From Gluconobacter albidus (GTDB lineage Bacteria > Pseudomonadota > Alphaproteobacteria > Acetobacterales > Acetobacteraceae), in contig NZ_BEWL01000004.1 in NCBI RefSeq assembly GCF_002723915.1, positions 1 through 64,000 on the forward strand: DNA of 64,000 nucleotides, in the 5' to 3' direction. How positions within the stretch are numbered: the first letter of the stretch is position 1; every line of letters starts with the position of its first letter. The translations under genes and the position numbers were made by a program. Shown piece by piece: positions 43,233 to 53,106 of this stretch. The notes beneath the pieces were generated by a model. That model was not told where the DNA came from. It did no database searches and saw nothing but the letters and a program-made list of their open reading frames with translations.

Positions 43233-44524
43233 GGAATGGTCCCCGTCGCAATGCCCATCCGGATAACGGCCGCATGCCAGGCAATCTCCGCACGGTTCAG
43301 ATCCAGCAGCGCGCGATACGCATCCGTCCGGGCCCGCAGCGCCTCGATCAGCGGCGTCTCGCCCACCCGCCAGGAACGCTCCATCCCGTCCGCCCGGTAC
43401 AGCATGGAACTGGCTTCAACGCGGGCGTTGGAGCGCGCGCCGGTCGCCGCTACCAGCCGTGCCCGGACCTGTGCCATCTCGTTCCGCACGGCCCGGCGCG
43501 CCTCGACTTCCTGTCGTGTTGCAGCAGCCATGCGGTCCCGGGCGGCGGATTCCTGCGGAGTATTCGTCACTGCACTCGGCAGCGGCACCCGCAGATTGAC
43601 GCCCACCTGCGTATCCCACGGACTGCCATACTGCCCCTGATCAATCGCATCGACGCCCACTTCGGGGTTGGGCATGAAGCTCCTGCGGACCAGCTTCATC
43701 TGGTTCTGCGCCGCAATCACGGCCTGATGCGTTGCCCGCACACGCGGATCAATGTCCTCGACCCAGCGTCCGTCATTGGCACGCGTCAGCTCCAGCCAGT
43801 GGTCATCCGCCTGCGTGATATCCGGCACCCCCGGCAGGCCGGTCAGGGTCCGCAACTGGCTCGCAGTGGTTTCGATTTCCTCGGCGGCCATGTCCGCTTC
43901 GGTCCGGGCCTGGGCGAGCTGTGCTTCCACGGCCTGCTGGTCGGACATCGCAGTCTCGCCCGCATGTCCGGCCCGCTGCACATCGGCCTCGATTCTGCGC
44001 AATGCGGACACCGTCGCCAGTGCCGCAGTCTGCCGGCGCATCGCCATGATCGCGGCCCCGGTTGCATCCACGACCCGCACCGCAACGGACATGCGCTCCA
44101 CATCCAGGCGAACGGTCGCGGTTTTCGCTTCGGCCTTCGCAACGTTCTCAGTGGCCGTGCCTTGTCCGGGCAGCCAGAGCGGCACCGAAACACCCCCCTG
44201 CCAGGTGATGTACCCATGATTGTCCCCGCTGATACGGTCATCATAGTATTCACCGCTCAGTGTCGGGCCACCCGCGAACCAGGACTGCGCTGCCTTCGCC
44301 CGCGCATCCGCAGACTCCTGATTGGTCTCGAGTTCGATCCGGACGGGATCATTTTTCCACGCCGCGGCAATCGCATCATGCATTGAAAGCGGTGCTGTCA
44401 TACTCCCTTCGGCACGGCCATTTTCTGCGCCTGCGACACAGATGACAGCCAGAAGCCCCACGTTGGCCCACAGCCTGCACGCGCCCCCTGCAGACCGCGC
44501 AACACAAAGGAAATGAAATGCCAT
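43229..44524 (-). CDS. TolC family outer-membrane efflux protein
   Basis: The start at 44524 (MAFHFLCVARS) has a purine-rich site upstream and a signal peptide ending GRAEGS; the frame reaches 26 codons further without a match. The rest has two long helical repeats typical of TolC/CzcC: AWKNDPVRIELETNQESADARAKAA and AIDQGQYGSPWDTQVGVNLRVPLPSA, followed by RDRMAAATRQEVEARRAVRNEMAQVRARLVAA. First gene of the efflux operon (outer-membrane factor, adaptor, pump). Confidence 0.92.
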   Translation of the reverse strand: MAFHFLCVARSAGGACRLWANVGLLAVICVAGAENGRAEGSMTAPLSMHDAIAAAWKNDPVRIELETNQESADARAKAAQSWFAGGPTLSGEYYDDRISGDNHGYITWQGGVSVPLWLPGQGTATENVAKAEAKTATVRLDVERMSVAVRVVDATGAAIMAMRRQTAALATVSALRRIEADVQRAGHAGETAMSDQQAVEAQLAQARTEADMAAEEIETTASQLRTLTGLPGVPDITQADDHWLELTRANDGRWVEDIDPRVRATHQAVIAAQNQMKLVRRSFMPNPEVGVDAIDQGQYGSPWDTQVGVNLRVPLPSAVTNTPQESAARDRMAAATRQEVEARRAVRNEMAQVRARLVAATGARSNARVEASSMLYRADGMERSWRVGETPLIEALRARTDAYRALLDLNRAEIAWHAAVIRMGIATGTIP

Positions 44525-44643
44525 TCCCGTCTCATCCCCCGACCGGCGAGACGTGTCAACGGACAGAAATGCGACTGTCTCTCCGCATTCCGGGTGCGTC
44601 ACGCAGCTGCTGCGTCAATTGCTCCTCTTCCCAAACAGCCTTA

Positions 44644-44663
44644 TGACTCAAAGCTAAGAGTCA
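44644..44663. promoter_or_regulatory. Inverted repeat between the divergent efflux operon and PKHD hydroxylase
   Basis: TGACTC-AAAGCTAA-GAGTCA is a perfect 6-bp inverted repeat 45 bp upstream of the hydroxylase start and 120 bp upstream of the efflux operon start. It may be an operator for either direction. It does not match a Fur box well. Confidence 0.4.
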
Positions 44664-44707
44664 CTCTCATTTAATGTCCGTCCTTACTCCCCCAGGGCCC
44701 AACATCC

Positions 44708-45391
44708 ATGCTGATCCATATCCCGAACGTCCTTTCTCCCGAAGAAGTCTGCCATTTCCGCAACAGGCTGGAAGCGGCCGAGTGGACGGATGGCCGTGTC
44801 ACGGCCGGAGAACAGTCCGCACGGGCCAAGCTGAATCTCCAGATCCCGCAGGACTCTCCGGAATGCCGCGAACTCGGGGAAACCATCCTGCGCGCCCTGG
44901 GCCGCAATCCGACGTTCAACAGCGCGGCCCTGCCGCTGCGCGTCTACCCGCCGCTTTTCAACCGCTACGATACGGGCATGCATTTCGACGCCCATGTGGA
45001 CAACGCCATCCGCCCCGTCCCCGGCACGGGCATGCGCATCCGCACTGATGTTTCCTCAACGCTGTTCCTCACCGGCCCGGACGAATATGAAGGCGGCGAA
45101 CTCGTCATTCAGGATACCTACGGCACCCAGAGCGTGAAACTTCCCGCGGGCGACATGGTGCTCTATCCCTCGACCAGCCTGCACAGCGTCAACCGTATCA
45201 CCAGCGGCAGCCGCTGGGCTTCATTCTTCTGGTCGCAGTCCATGGTGCGTGACGATACGAAGCGCAGACTGCTCTACGACTTCGACTGCTCCATCATCGA
45301 GACCCGCAAGTCCTTGCCCGACAGCCACCCCGCCGTCCTTGGCCTGACCTCGACCTATCACAATCTTCTGCGACAGTGGGCGGAACTCTGA
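44708..45391 (+). CDS. Fe(II)/2-oxoglutarate-dependent PKHD-type hydroxylase (PiuC/YbiX family)
   Basis: A 227-residue double-stranded beta-helix dioxygenase. The Fe ligands are His and Asp of HFDAHVDNA and the His of [10 protein letters not shown]; Arg in [14 protein letters not shown] would hold 2-oxoglutarate. The N-terminus, [21 protein letters not shown], is the usual opening. PiuC relatives are often iron-regulated and beside TonB siderophore receptors; here the nearest neighbour is the divergent metal efflux operon. Length is typical (about 225). Confidence 0.94.
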   Translation: MLIHIPNVLSPEEVCHFRNRLEAAEWTDGRVTAGEQSARAKLNLQIPQDSPECRELGETILRALGRNPTFNSAALPLRVYPPLFNRYDTGMHFDAHVDNAIRPVPGTGMRIRTDVSSTLFLTGPDEYEGGELVIQDTYGTQSVKLPAGDMVLYPSTSLHSVNRITSGSRWASFFWSQSMVRDDTKRRLLYDFDCSIIETRKSLPDSHPAVLGLTSTYHNLLRQWAEL

Positions 45392-45452
45392 CCCCCATAT
45401 CCGTCCCTGCCGACACACATAAAAACAGAAAGGCGGGTTCTCAACCGCATCA

Positions 45453-45484
45453 CCGAGGCGTTATGAAAGATCAGATCGCCTCGG
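45453..45484. terminator. Possible terminator hairpin after the PKHD hydroxylase
   Basis: CCGAGGCG (45453-45460) pairs with CGCCTCGG (45477-45484) across a 16-base loop, 62 bp after the stop. The loop is long and no T-tract follows. A smaller perfect repeat, GCTGA-CATAA-TCAGC, lies at 45528-45542. The rest of the 280-bp gap is AT-rich and likely holds the promoter of the next gene. Confidence 0.35.
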
Positions 45485-45672
45485 CAATCCGCTGAAAGCC
45501 GTCTCTACTGAAAGAAATTAAATAAAAGCTGACATAATCAGCGCAGAAAAGAAAAAACTCTGCAACAGAGCCGGCGAAGATTCACCCGAACACACCCGGA
45601 CAGCCTTTTAACGAACGTTTAATTATTGTAGGATAATAGTCAATTCTCCTATCGAGAGAGTCAATTCGGGTG

Positions 45673-47430
45673 ATGGAAAAGCAAAAGGATGACTTCAGGC
45701 AAAGCCTGAATTCTGTCCAGAACTGGCCACAGGGAGCCCGTGATGACTTTGTCCTTCACGCTCTGGACTGCTCCGCTATTGTCGCCATCACCGATACCCG
45801 GGGCCGTATTCTTTCCGTCAACAACCGGTTTGAGGAAATCAGCGGCTACACCCGTGAGCAGCTCATCGGAAACGATCACCGCATGCTGCGCTCAAAGCAG
45901 CATGACAAAAAATTTTTCCGCCAGATGTACCGCACGATCGCCTCAGGCAATGTCTGGCATGGCGAGATCTGCAACCGGCGCCAGGACGGCAGTCTGTACT
46001 GGGTCGACACCACGATCGTCCCTCATATCTCGGAAAGCGGAAAAGTCACGAGCTATGTGGCCATCCGCTTTGATATCACCGACCGCAAACAGGCTGAAAA
46101 CCATCTCAAATCAAGTCGGCAGAAACTGCAGAAAGTCGTCAATACAGACTTCCTGACCAAGATTTCGAACCGGCTTCATTTTTCACATACCCTGCGCAGA
46201 ACACTCCGTACGAGCACCGCAAGCCATATCTGCCTGGCCCTGCTCGACATAGATACCTTCAAAACGATCAACGATACGTCCGGCCATGATTCCGGCGACC
46301 GCCTTCTGCGCAAGGTTGCCGAGAAGCTTCAGGAATTCGAAAGCGACAGCTGTTTCATCGCCCGCATTGGCGGCGATGAGTTTGCCGTCCTCATGACGGG
46401 CGACACCCTGGTCCTGTTCGAGACAATCCTTCAGGACATCCTGGAGCAGATGCGCTTCAGCATCCGCAACCGGACCATGACCCATGCCTGCACCGTGAGT
46501 ATCGGGTATGTGTCTGTACCCCTGTCCGATGCACGGGAAAAAACCCTTCTGAAATGCGCCGATCTGGCCCTCTATGCTGCCAAAACAGAAGGCCGGAACC
46601 GCATGCGGGAATACCATCCTGTCATGGAAGAGAAGCTGGACCTTGCTGCCCGTCTCCGCCGACGCGTCCAGAGTGGCCTGCGCGACCAGAGCATCAAGGT
46701 TTTCTACCAGCCCATTTTTTCTCTGAGCGTTCCAGGACGCATTTCGTTCGAAGCCCTTCTGCACTGGGACCATCCGCAGCATAAAGTGCTCTCTCCGCAA
46801 TATTTCCCCGAGGTTTTCGAAGATCACAGCCTGACCATGACCCTGAATACTTTCGTGACGCACAGGGTCATGGAAGATATGAGCAGGCTCCGTGAAAAGA
46901 ACGTCCGTTTTGAGCGGATCGCCATTAACATCACGTCCTGTGATTTCGAGAATACCGATTTTTTTCGAAAGCTCGACAGCCTCGCGGATGGTATGAACGT
47001 TCCACTCAATTCCCTGGCGCTCGAAATTACCGAGAACATCTTCTCGCGGCCACACCATCAACAGGTTGAGCGAGAACTTGATACGCTGCATCGCAAGGGA
47101 GTCCAGATTTCTCTGGACGATTTTGGCACGGGATTTGCGTCCCTGACCCACCTCAAGACCATCACGTTCGACTACGTCAAGATCAACCGCGCATTTGTAG
47201 CCGGGCTGGAGCGTCACGGGACCGATGCGGCAATCATCAGGGGCGTGATTGACATCGTGCACAGCCTCGGACGCAAGGTGGTCGCCGAAGGAATCAGGAG
47301 CGCCTCGCAGGTTCGCGCGCTTCTGGAAATGGAATGCGATTTCGTGCAGGGGGATTTTCTGTGCGAAGCGGTGCCTGTGATGGACATCCCGGCCGCGCTG
47401 GAAAAAATCCGGTACAAAGCGCTTCTGTAA
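45673..47430 (+). CDS. PAS-GGDEF-EAL cyclic di-GMP signalling protein
   Basis: A 585-residue cytoplasmic protein (ATG at 45673; a GTG one codon earlier is possible). A PAS domain (about residues 25-150, ITDTRGRILSVNNRFEEISGYTREQLIG and NRRQDGSLYWVDTTI) is followed by an intact diguanylate cyclase site, G233-G-D-E-F237, with no RxxD inhibition site at the expected upstream position. The EAL domain has Glu360 in FEALLHW and DDFGTGFASL, but the later AEGVE-type motif reads AEGIRS and the QGY-type end reads QGDFLCEAVP. Cyclase activity is likely; phosphodiesterase activity is doubtful. There is no transmembrane segment, so it would sense an internal signal through PAS. Confidence 0.93.
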   Translation: MEKQKDDFRQSLNSVQNWPQGARDDFVLHALDCSAIVAITDTRGRILSVNNRFEEISGYTREQLIGNDHRMLRSKQHDKKFFRQMYRTIASGNVWHGEICNRRQDGSLYWVDTTIVPHISESGKVTSYVAIRFDITDRKQAENHLKSSRQKLQKVVNTDFLTKISNRLHFSHTLRRTLRTSTASHICLALLDIDTFKTINDTSGHDSGDRLLRKVAEKLQEFESDSCFIARIGGDEFAVLMTGDTLVLFETILQDILEQMRFSIRNRTMTHACTVSIGYVSVPLSDAREKTLLKCADLALYAAKTEGRNRMREYHPVMEEKLDLAARLRRRVQSGLRDQSIKVFYQPIFSLSVPGRISFEALLHWDHPQHKVLSPQYFPEVFEDHSLTMTLNTFVTHRVMEDMSRLREKNVRFERIAINITSCDFENTDFFRKLDSLADGMNVPLNSLALEITENIFSRPHHQQVERELDTLHRKGVQISLDDFGTGFASLTHLKTITFDYVKINRAFVAGLERHGTDAAIIRGVIDIVHSLGRKVVAEGIRSASQVRALLEMECDFVQGDFLCEAVPVMDIPAALEKIRYKALL

Positions 47431-47448
47431 AAGTCCTTGTACCGGGAT

Positions 47449-47478
47449 GACCTGACGAGCGCTTCAGCCCGTCAGGTC
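47449..47478. terminator. Bidirectional terminator between GGDEF-EAL gene and TonB receptor
   Basis: A perfect 9-bp stem, GACCTGACG/CGTCAGGTC, with a 12-base loop sits in the 55-bp gap between the two convergent genes. Downstream bases are only modestly T-rich. Confidence 0.65.
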
Positions 47479-47485
47479 GTGTTAC

Positions 47486-49792
47486 TCAGAAACGCTGATC
47501 AATACCGGTGAGGATCGTACGACGCAGACCATATTGCGGTGCCCCGACGCCAATGCCACTGCCATCACGCAGCAGATAGGTCCGGTCAAACAGGTTGGTC
47601 ACATCCAGACGAAGCTGGGTCCGTTTGAGGAAAGGAACGTGGAACAGATCCTTGAAGGACTGGACCAGCGACAGGTTGAACGTTGCGTACTGCGGAACCG
47701 AAGCCCCGTTGGGCGTTGCACCGTCAGCCCGCAGGCCGCTGCCGTAAACCATCGTTGCAGACAGGCGCAGCGGATGGCCGGTTCTGTGGAAGAAGGAATA
47801 GCTGCCGCCTGCCGAAGCGGTCCAGCGCTGATCGTGGTCCAGATGGATCCAGCGCTTGCTGGTATAGGCCAGATCGTCCGGATCGAAGTTCCACTGGGCG
47901 GTCGTGATGTCCTTGCCGATCGCGCGGGACCAGGAGAAATTGCCGTAAACACTGAAGGCACCACGGGTATAGTCAGTGGCGAATTCATAGCCATGAACCT
48001 GACCGCGACGGTAATTGAACGCCGACAGGATGACGGGAGAGCCAAACTGGCCTTCGTCGATCATGTTTTTAGCGAGCTTCACATAGGCATCAAAAGAGGC
48101 ATGCCAGCCCGGCAGAATAGTCTGAGAGAAGCCCGCATCGAAATAATGGTCACGCTCGGCCTTGACGTTGCTGTTCAGGAACGTTCCTGGGGCGGCAGAC
48201 GTATTGGCGAACTTGTTAAGCGAAGTGCCTCCCACCAGCTCGAACGGCGGCGGCGTGAAGTAACGGGAATATCCCGCATGGAACGTCCCGCCATGCCAAG
48301 GCTTGTAGACAATATTCAAGCGCGGGCTGACCTGCTTGGCGTGCGTGTATTCATCCACGCCATCGAAACGCAGGCCATAATTGACTGTCAGGTTCTTGAG
48401 CGGACGCCACTCGTCCTGGGCATAGAGCCCGTACATCCAGCCCGTACGGCCCGTTCCATCATGAATGGTAAGCGGATTGTCGGAATAAACCGCACCCCCG
48501 TCGGCATCTTCACCCGTCTGGGGATAAACGGTTGAATCCGATTTGGAAACATTTCGTTCGACATAGATCTGATAACCGAAGCGGACAGTGTGATCCTTCG
48601 CGGCCTGCCATGTCGCGTCGGACTGTGTTCCCGTCGAGAAGACCGAACGGGCCGCACGCTGTGCAATGCCGTTATAGACCAGGTCGCCCAGCGGATCGGG
48701 CGAATACCGCAGGGAACTGTAGCGCATCACGGCGGAGGTCTGGAAGCTCAGCTTGCCCATGTCCTTCTGCAGGGACAGGATGCCGAAATCCGTAATTTCC
48801 TTCTGATGTTCGTTCAGGCTTGAGCTGTCGCCATTGCCGTAAAGCTGCTGTGACAGGTCGCTGCCAGCAAAGGACGGATTGGCAAACTGGCGCTGCTGCC
48901 CCGGATTGTTGGGGAGCTGGTATTCCGCATTGGACACACCAGCCGTAAAGCTGATGCGGGTATTTTCATCAACCGTGTAACGGCCATGCCCGAGAAAATG
49001 ATACTGGTTCGTCAGATCGTGCAGGGCATTGAAGCTCGGTGTCGTGTTTTCGATACCGACACGGTTATGCACGAAATCACCCGTCGCAAACCAGTCCCAC
49101 TTGCCGTGATGACCGCCGAACTGCACGGACGGAAAGAAGTAATCGCGCGCGCCACCGTAAATCGAAACGTCTCCGCCCGCATCCGAATATCCGTTCTTCG
49201 TGGTGATATCGATCACGCCAGCCTGAAGGAAACCGTATTCACTGGGGAGCGCGCCGGTCGTCAGCGACATGGAATGGGCAAAGCGCGTCATGAGCGTCTG
49301 TCCAAAAACGCTCATACCTTCCGGAAGGGCCACGCCATCCAGACGGAACTGCACTTCATTATGATCGCCACGAACATGGATCTGGCCGTAACTGTCCTGC
49401 GCCACGCCCGGAGCCTGAAGCAGCAGGGCGTTCAGCGGAGCATTGTCGCCGCCCGGATTGGTCTCGATCGCCTGACGCGAAAAATTGTAGACCGTGGCCC
49501 CTGTTGAAGGCTGAAGCGCGGCCCGGGCGCGCTCGAGATGGGCGTTGACAGTAACGGCATCTTCGCCCGTGCGGCTTGTTTCCGTCGTTGTCGTCCCATG
49601 CTGGTCATCGGTGTGGCCGAAGCTGGAACGGGCAGCGGAAGCCTCATCATCCGTCTGGGCGTCAGCGGAAGCCGCAGCCGTCTGGGAAGAGGTTGCAGAC
49701 GGCGTTACCGACTGCGCAAACGCGGAATCGGCAAGGGCGGTGGTGCAGCCCAGCAGCAGCAGAAAAGAACGGGCAGACACAATAGACGGCAT
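47486..49792 (-). CDS. TonB-dependent receptor, paralogue of the one at 10244-12478
   Basis: A 768-residue receptor with signal peptide (SFLLLLGCTTALADSAFAQS), a Ser/Thr/Ala-rich linker, TonB-box-like DAVTVNAHLE, a plug with LLLQAPGVAQDSYGQIHVRGDHNE and GALPSEYGFLQAGVIDITTKNG, and a barrel ending GIDQRF. Plug and barrel motifs (YTPDRD versus YSPDP, FDRTYLLRDGSGIGVGAPQYG versus FDKRYQLRNGSGVGIYQAQYG) show it is the same subfamily as the receptor at 10244. It is divergent from another receptor, so two outer-membrane importers share one control region. Confidence 0.94.
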   Translation of the reverse strand: MPSIVSARSFLLLLGCTTALADSAFAQSVTPSATSSQTAAASADAQTDDEASAARSSFGHTDDQHGTTTTETSRTGEDAVTVNAHLERARAALQPSTGATVYNFSRQAIETNPGGDNAPLNALLLQAPGVAQDSYGQIHVRGDHNEVQFRLDGVALPEGMSVFGQTLMTRFAHSMSLTTGALPSEYGFLQAGVIDITTKNGYSDAGGDVSIYGGARDYFFPSVQFGGHHGKWDWFATGDFVHNRVGIENTTPSFNALHDLTNQYHFLGHGRYTVDENTRISFTAGVSNAEYQLPNNPGQQRQFANPSFAGSDLSQQLYGNGDSSSLNEHQKEITDFGILSLQKDMGKLSFQTSAVMRYSSLRYSPDPLGDLVYNGIAQRAARSVFSTGTQSDATWQAAKDHTVRFGYQIYVERNVSKSDSTVYPQTGEDADGGAVYSDNPLTIHDGTGRTGWMYGLYAQDEWRPLKNLTVNYGLRFDGVDEYTHAKQVSPRLNIVYKPWHGGTFHAGYSRYFTPPPFELVGGTSLNKFANTSAAPGTFLNSNVKAERDHYFDAGFSQTILPGWHASFDAYVKLAKNMIDEGQFGSPVILSAFNYRRGQVHGYEFATDYTRGAFSVYGNFSWSRAIGKDITTAQWNFDPDDLAYTSKRWIHLDHDQRWTASAGGSYSFFHRTGHPLRLSATMVYGSGLRADGATPNGASVPQYATFNLSLVQSFKDLFHVPFLKRTQLRLDVTNLFDRTYLLRDGSGIGVGAPQYGLRRTILTGIDQRF

Positions 49793-49853
49793 GAAACCTC
49801 CGGACGGGGATGCAGGCAGAGACGAAGGATTGTCAGAGCGGCTCTCTTATTAT

Positions 49854-49867
49854 GTTATATCATAACG
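49854..49867. promoter_or_regulatory. Palindrome GTTAT-ATC-ATAAC in the divergent TonB receptor control region
   Basis: A perfect inverted repeat of 5-bp arms around ATC lies in the 234-bp gap between the divergent receptors, 62 bp from the minus-strand start and 161 bp from the plus-strand start. ATATCATAACG in it is identical to 10165-10175 in front of the paralogous receptor. The rest of the gap shows nothing clear. Confidence 0.5.
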
Positions 49868-50026
49868 ATTCAAGTGAAATCTGCCGCCTCACCCGCCATG
49901 ATGCGTTGCGCGTTGGCGCTGTTGCACAAGTACAATATAAGCACCGTGAATTGCCGGGTTTGTCCGCCTTTCCGGACAGACTGCCCACGACTGACGCTGC
50001 CCTTCCCAGGAGCTCCGATTTTTCCC

Positions 50027-52351
50027 ATGACGCTTCGCAAGGCTCTTCTCCTGAGCGCCAGCCTTCTCGGCCCATCCCTCGCCCTCGCGGCCCCGACGGA
50101 GAAACCAAAGACACTGCCCGGAAAAGCTATCGCGCCTCATCGGACGAAAGCCCTTCCGTCAATCGCGAAGTCAGTCCCGCGCAAAGCCGCGCCCCCGTCC
50201 GTTCAGGCCCGTGATACCGAAACAATCGCCGTCACCGCACGCCGCACGGATTTCGCCTTCGCCGCAGCACAGCATCTTCCCGACGCTGATACCCGCCTCA
50301 GTGCAGAGCGCCTGATCCAGCGCGGCGTTGTAACCCTGCGCGATCTGGAGCGCGTCGCGCCCAATCTGACGATCCAGTCGATCAACGGGACGGCCTCGAC
50401 CAATTTCTATCTGCGTGGCGTCGGCTTCAACGACTTCACCATGAACAACATCCCCACCGTCATGACCTATTTCGATGACGTGCCCTTCGCGTTATCGACC
50501 ATGTCGAGCGGCCTGATGTTCGATCTGGCGGACGCCACAGTTGCACCCGGTCCCGTCGGGACCACGCACGGGCAGTCCGATACCGGCGGCGAAATCCGCT
50601 TCCGCACTGCCGACCCGACCAGCACCTGGCATTATGGGGCCAGTCAGGACATTGCGTCTTATGCCCGAAGCCGCAGCGAGGCCTATGTTTCAGGCCCGAT
50701 CGCCAAGGGGCTCGATTTCCGTCTGGCCGGACAGATCCGGCAGGGTGGCGGCTGGCAGACCGACCCGCAGAACGGTGCCCATCTGGGCGATGCAGACTCC
50801 TATGCCCTGCGCGGCAAGCTGCGCTGGCATTCGGACGACAACCGCACCACGATCCTGCTGTCCGGACATTTCGTGCAGGACAACAGTCAGGTCGTGACCA
50901 GTCAGGCCGTCCATCGCCTGATCGGCACAGCCGCTCTCCCGCATCTGGGTCAGCAGCAGGCCGAATGGTCCATGCGGCCAGAGTTCGCAAACCTGATCGG
51001 ACGTCCGGAAGGGCTCAAACCCAGTGAACACAACCAGTTCTGGGGCTGGGACCTGCATATGGACCATGATTTCGGGTTTGCAAAACTCACCTCCGTCACG
51101 GCATTTGAGACCGAGCGGCAGGGCGAATACACCGATCAGGACGGCACGTCGCGCGCCGAAGCAGACACCTACCGCACCATCAGTGCCAACGCTTTCACGC
51201 AAGAGCTGCGTCTGGGCTCCAGCGATCCCGACAGCCGCCTGCAATGGGTCGTCGGCGCGTTCTACCAGCGCAGCCGGATGAAACAGCGCTTCTTCTTCGA
51301 CTACACCGACTATGCGGCCCGCGGTTACATGATGGCGACGTCTTTTTCCATGAATCAGGAAAGCACGTCCGAATTTGGCCATGTCAGCTACCGGCTGCCC
51401 CATAACGTCACGCTGTTTGCGGGCCTGCTGCACGAAATTGACGACCGCAGCCTGCCGGGCCTGACGTCTGAAATCTTCGGCGGCAAGACCACGGCCTTCC
51501 ACGGTGAGAGCACGGCCTCAGCCCAGTTTGCCGGACAGGTCGGCGTCTCATGGCAGGCGACAAAAACCACGCTCGTCTATTACAAGATGAGCAAGGGCTT
51601 CAAACCTGGCGGTTTCAGCGCCAACAACACCCAGATCCAGGCCCAGCTTGATCCGTTCGGACCGGAGACGGTGCTGACCTACGAACTCGGCTTCAAGAGC
51701 GATCCCATCCCCAATGTCCTGCGCCTGAACGGTGCGGCCTTCTATAACGACTTCCACGGCCAGCAGGTCGTTGGAACAGTGATGATCCCGAATTACGGCC
51801 CGCTCAGCGAAATCACGAACGTCCCGAAATCCGAAAGCTGGGGCTTTGAAGGGACGATCGAACTCCACCCCGTGCGCCATGTTTTCGTGACGCAGAACAT
51901 CGGCTGGCAGCGCGGAAATTATCAGGACTTCCTGAACGTCAACCGCGCCGCCACGAACGCGGCCTATGCCAAGACAGGCGTCTGGCGGGCCATCAACAGC
52001 AATTTCGCTGGCGTGGACAACGGACAGCCCAAACTCACCCTGAACGGTCAGGCAGAATGGCGGCAGCCTCTGACCTCAGCTCTGGGGCTCGATGTGGGGC
52101 CGGACTGGTCATATCGTGGCAGCCAGGCCATCGCGGTTGGCGGTACCGGATTCTATCGCCTGCCGCCTTATTTCCTGCTCGGCGCCCATGCGACCCTTCG
52201 CCCCTCATCGGGAAAATGGGAAGCCACGATCTACGCTTCCAACCTGCTCAACCGCAGCTTTTTCGAAAGTGGCGGGATGGCGACGACAACCTATTTCTAC
52301 ATCCCCGGGCCGCCGCGCTTCATCGGCGGCCGAGTTTCCTGCGGCTTCTGA
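50027..52351 (+). CDS. TonB-dependent receptor
   Basis: A 774-residue receptor starting at MTLRKALLLSASLLGPSLALAAPTEK, a good signal peptide; AGGAG lies at 50008-50012. A longer frame from 49538 overlaps the divergent receptor and is rejected. TonB-box-like TETIAVTARRTD is followed by a plug with LIQRGVVTLRDLERVAPNLTIQSINGTASTNFYLRGVGFNDFTMN and a barrel with VYYKMSKGFKPGGFSANNTQ, ending VSCGF. This FYLRGVG/FKPGGF type is found in receptors of proteobacteria that take up plant or siderophore-like compounds; the substrate here is unknown. Convergent with the TetR gene 15 bp away. Confidence 0.93.
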   Translation: MTLRKALLLSASLLGPSLALAAPTEKPKTLPGKAIAPHRTKALPSIAKSVPRKAAPPSVQARDTETIAVTARRTDFAFAAAQHLPDADTRLSAERLIQRGVVTLRDLERVAPNLTIQSINGTASTNFYLRGVGFNDFTMNNIPTVMTYFDDVPFALSTMSSGLMFDLADATVAPGPVGTTHGQSDTGGEIRFRTADPTSTWHYGASQDIASYARSRSEAYVSGPIAKGLDFRLAGQIRQGGGWQTDPQNGAHLGDADSYALRGKLRWHSDDNRTTILLSGHFVQDNSQVVTSQAVHRLIGTAALPHLGQQQAEWSMRPEFANLIGRPEGLKPSEHNQFWGWDLHMDHDFGFAKLTSVTAFETERQGEYTDQDGTSRAEADTYRTISANAFTQELRLGSSDPDSRLQWVVGAFYQRSRMKQRFFFDYTDYAARGYMMATSFSMNQESTSEFGHVSYRLPHNVTLFAGLLHEIDDRSLPGLTSEIFGGKTTAFHGESTASAQFAGQVGVSWQATKTTLVYYKMSKGFKPGGFSANNTQIQAQLDPFGPETVLTYELGFKSDPIPNVLRLNGAAFYNDFHGQQVVGTVMIPNYGPLSEITNVPKSESWGFEGTIELHPVRHVFVTQNIGWQRGNYQDFLNVNRAATNAAYAKTGVWRAINSNFAGVDNGQPKLTLNGQAEWRQPLTSALGLDVGPDWSYRGSQAIAVGGTGFYRLPPYFLLGAHATLRPSSGKWEATIYASNLLNRSFFESGGMATTTYFYIPGPPRFIGGRVSCGF

Positions 52352-52366
52352 AAACCTCGGGGCGGA

Positions 52367-53020
52367 TCAGCAGGAAATCAGGCAGTGCGCGAGCGACTGG
52401 ATTTCCTGAAGATTCTTCTCGGCATTCATGGGCTCGCGTCCCAGCATGTTCATTGCCCGGAAGTGGATTGTGCTGAGCAGCATGTCCAGAATCGTATCCG
52501 GATTCTGGCAGAAAACTTTCTCGCCACGCCGACTTGCACGCTCAAGGAAAAGGGCCATCTGCGCACGGGCAGGTGCCACGCTCGTTTCCCACAGAACCTG
52601 ACCGAACTGTGGATCATGCACGGCCTCACCCAGCAGGGTCCCATAAGTACGGCCCAGCGGTGTAGCGAGGAACCGGACGCGCGCCGCGATCAGTTCGTCC
52701 ACGTCCCCGGCAAAGCTTCCGGTGTCAATCTGCGGCGTCAGATCGTCGCGCCACAGACGGATGGCATCGAAGAACATCGCCTGTTTGGTTGGCCAGCGCC
52801 GATAGACCGTAGCGGTCGAAACGCCAGCGGCTTTTGCCACGCGACTGATCGTCAGGCCCTGATAGCCTTCTTCCGCCAGAACCTGCGCGATCGCCGCGAG
52901 GATATTGTCTTTCAGGCTGAGATTGATGGGCCGTCCCGGCGCACGGATCAGTGCGCGGTCCCGAACGGGAACATGCACTGACTTTAGCGGTAAAGTGTGT
53001 GTCACTGCGGTCTGCGACAT
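52367..53020 (-). CDS. TetR/AcrR family regulator
   Basis: A 217-residue repressor-type protein. The N-terminal HTH reads LTISRVAKAAGVSTATVYRRWPTKQAMFFD (about residues 55-85), preceded by a 35-residue extension and followed by a helical ligand-binding domain with FRAMNMLGREPM near the C-terminus. Its target is not obvious: neighbours are the convergent TonB receptor and the c-type cytochrome gene on the same strand upstream. Confidence 0.93.
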   Translation of the reverse strand: MSQTAVTHTLPLKSVHVPVRDRALIRAPGRPINLSLKDNILAAIAQVLAEEGYQGLTISRVAKAAGVSTATVYRRWPTKQAMFFDAIRLWRDDLTPQIDTGSFAGDVDELIAARVRFLATPLGRTYGTLLGEAVHDPQFGQVLWETSVAPARAQMALFLERASRRGEKVFCQNPDTILDMLLSTIHFRAMNMLGREPMNAEKNLQEIQSLAHCLISC

Positions 53021-53106
53021 GAGTGTTCCCCTTCCTGACCATTTTATCGGTCGACGTGATCTCTTGAGTTAACGCAGCTAGTCAGAGATGGACGCTTCGT
53101 TACAAC

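Noticed and set aside
49538-50026. Upstream extension of the TonB receptor that starts at 50027
   Set aside because: It overlaps the divergent receptor gene, and a normal signal peptide with an AGGAG begins at 50027.
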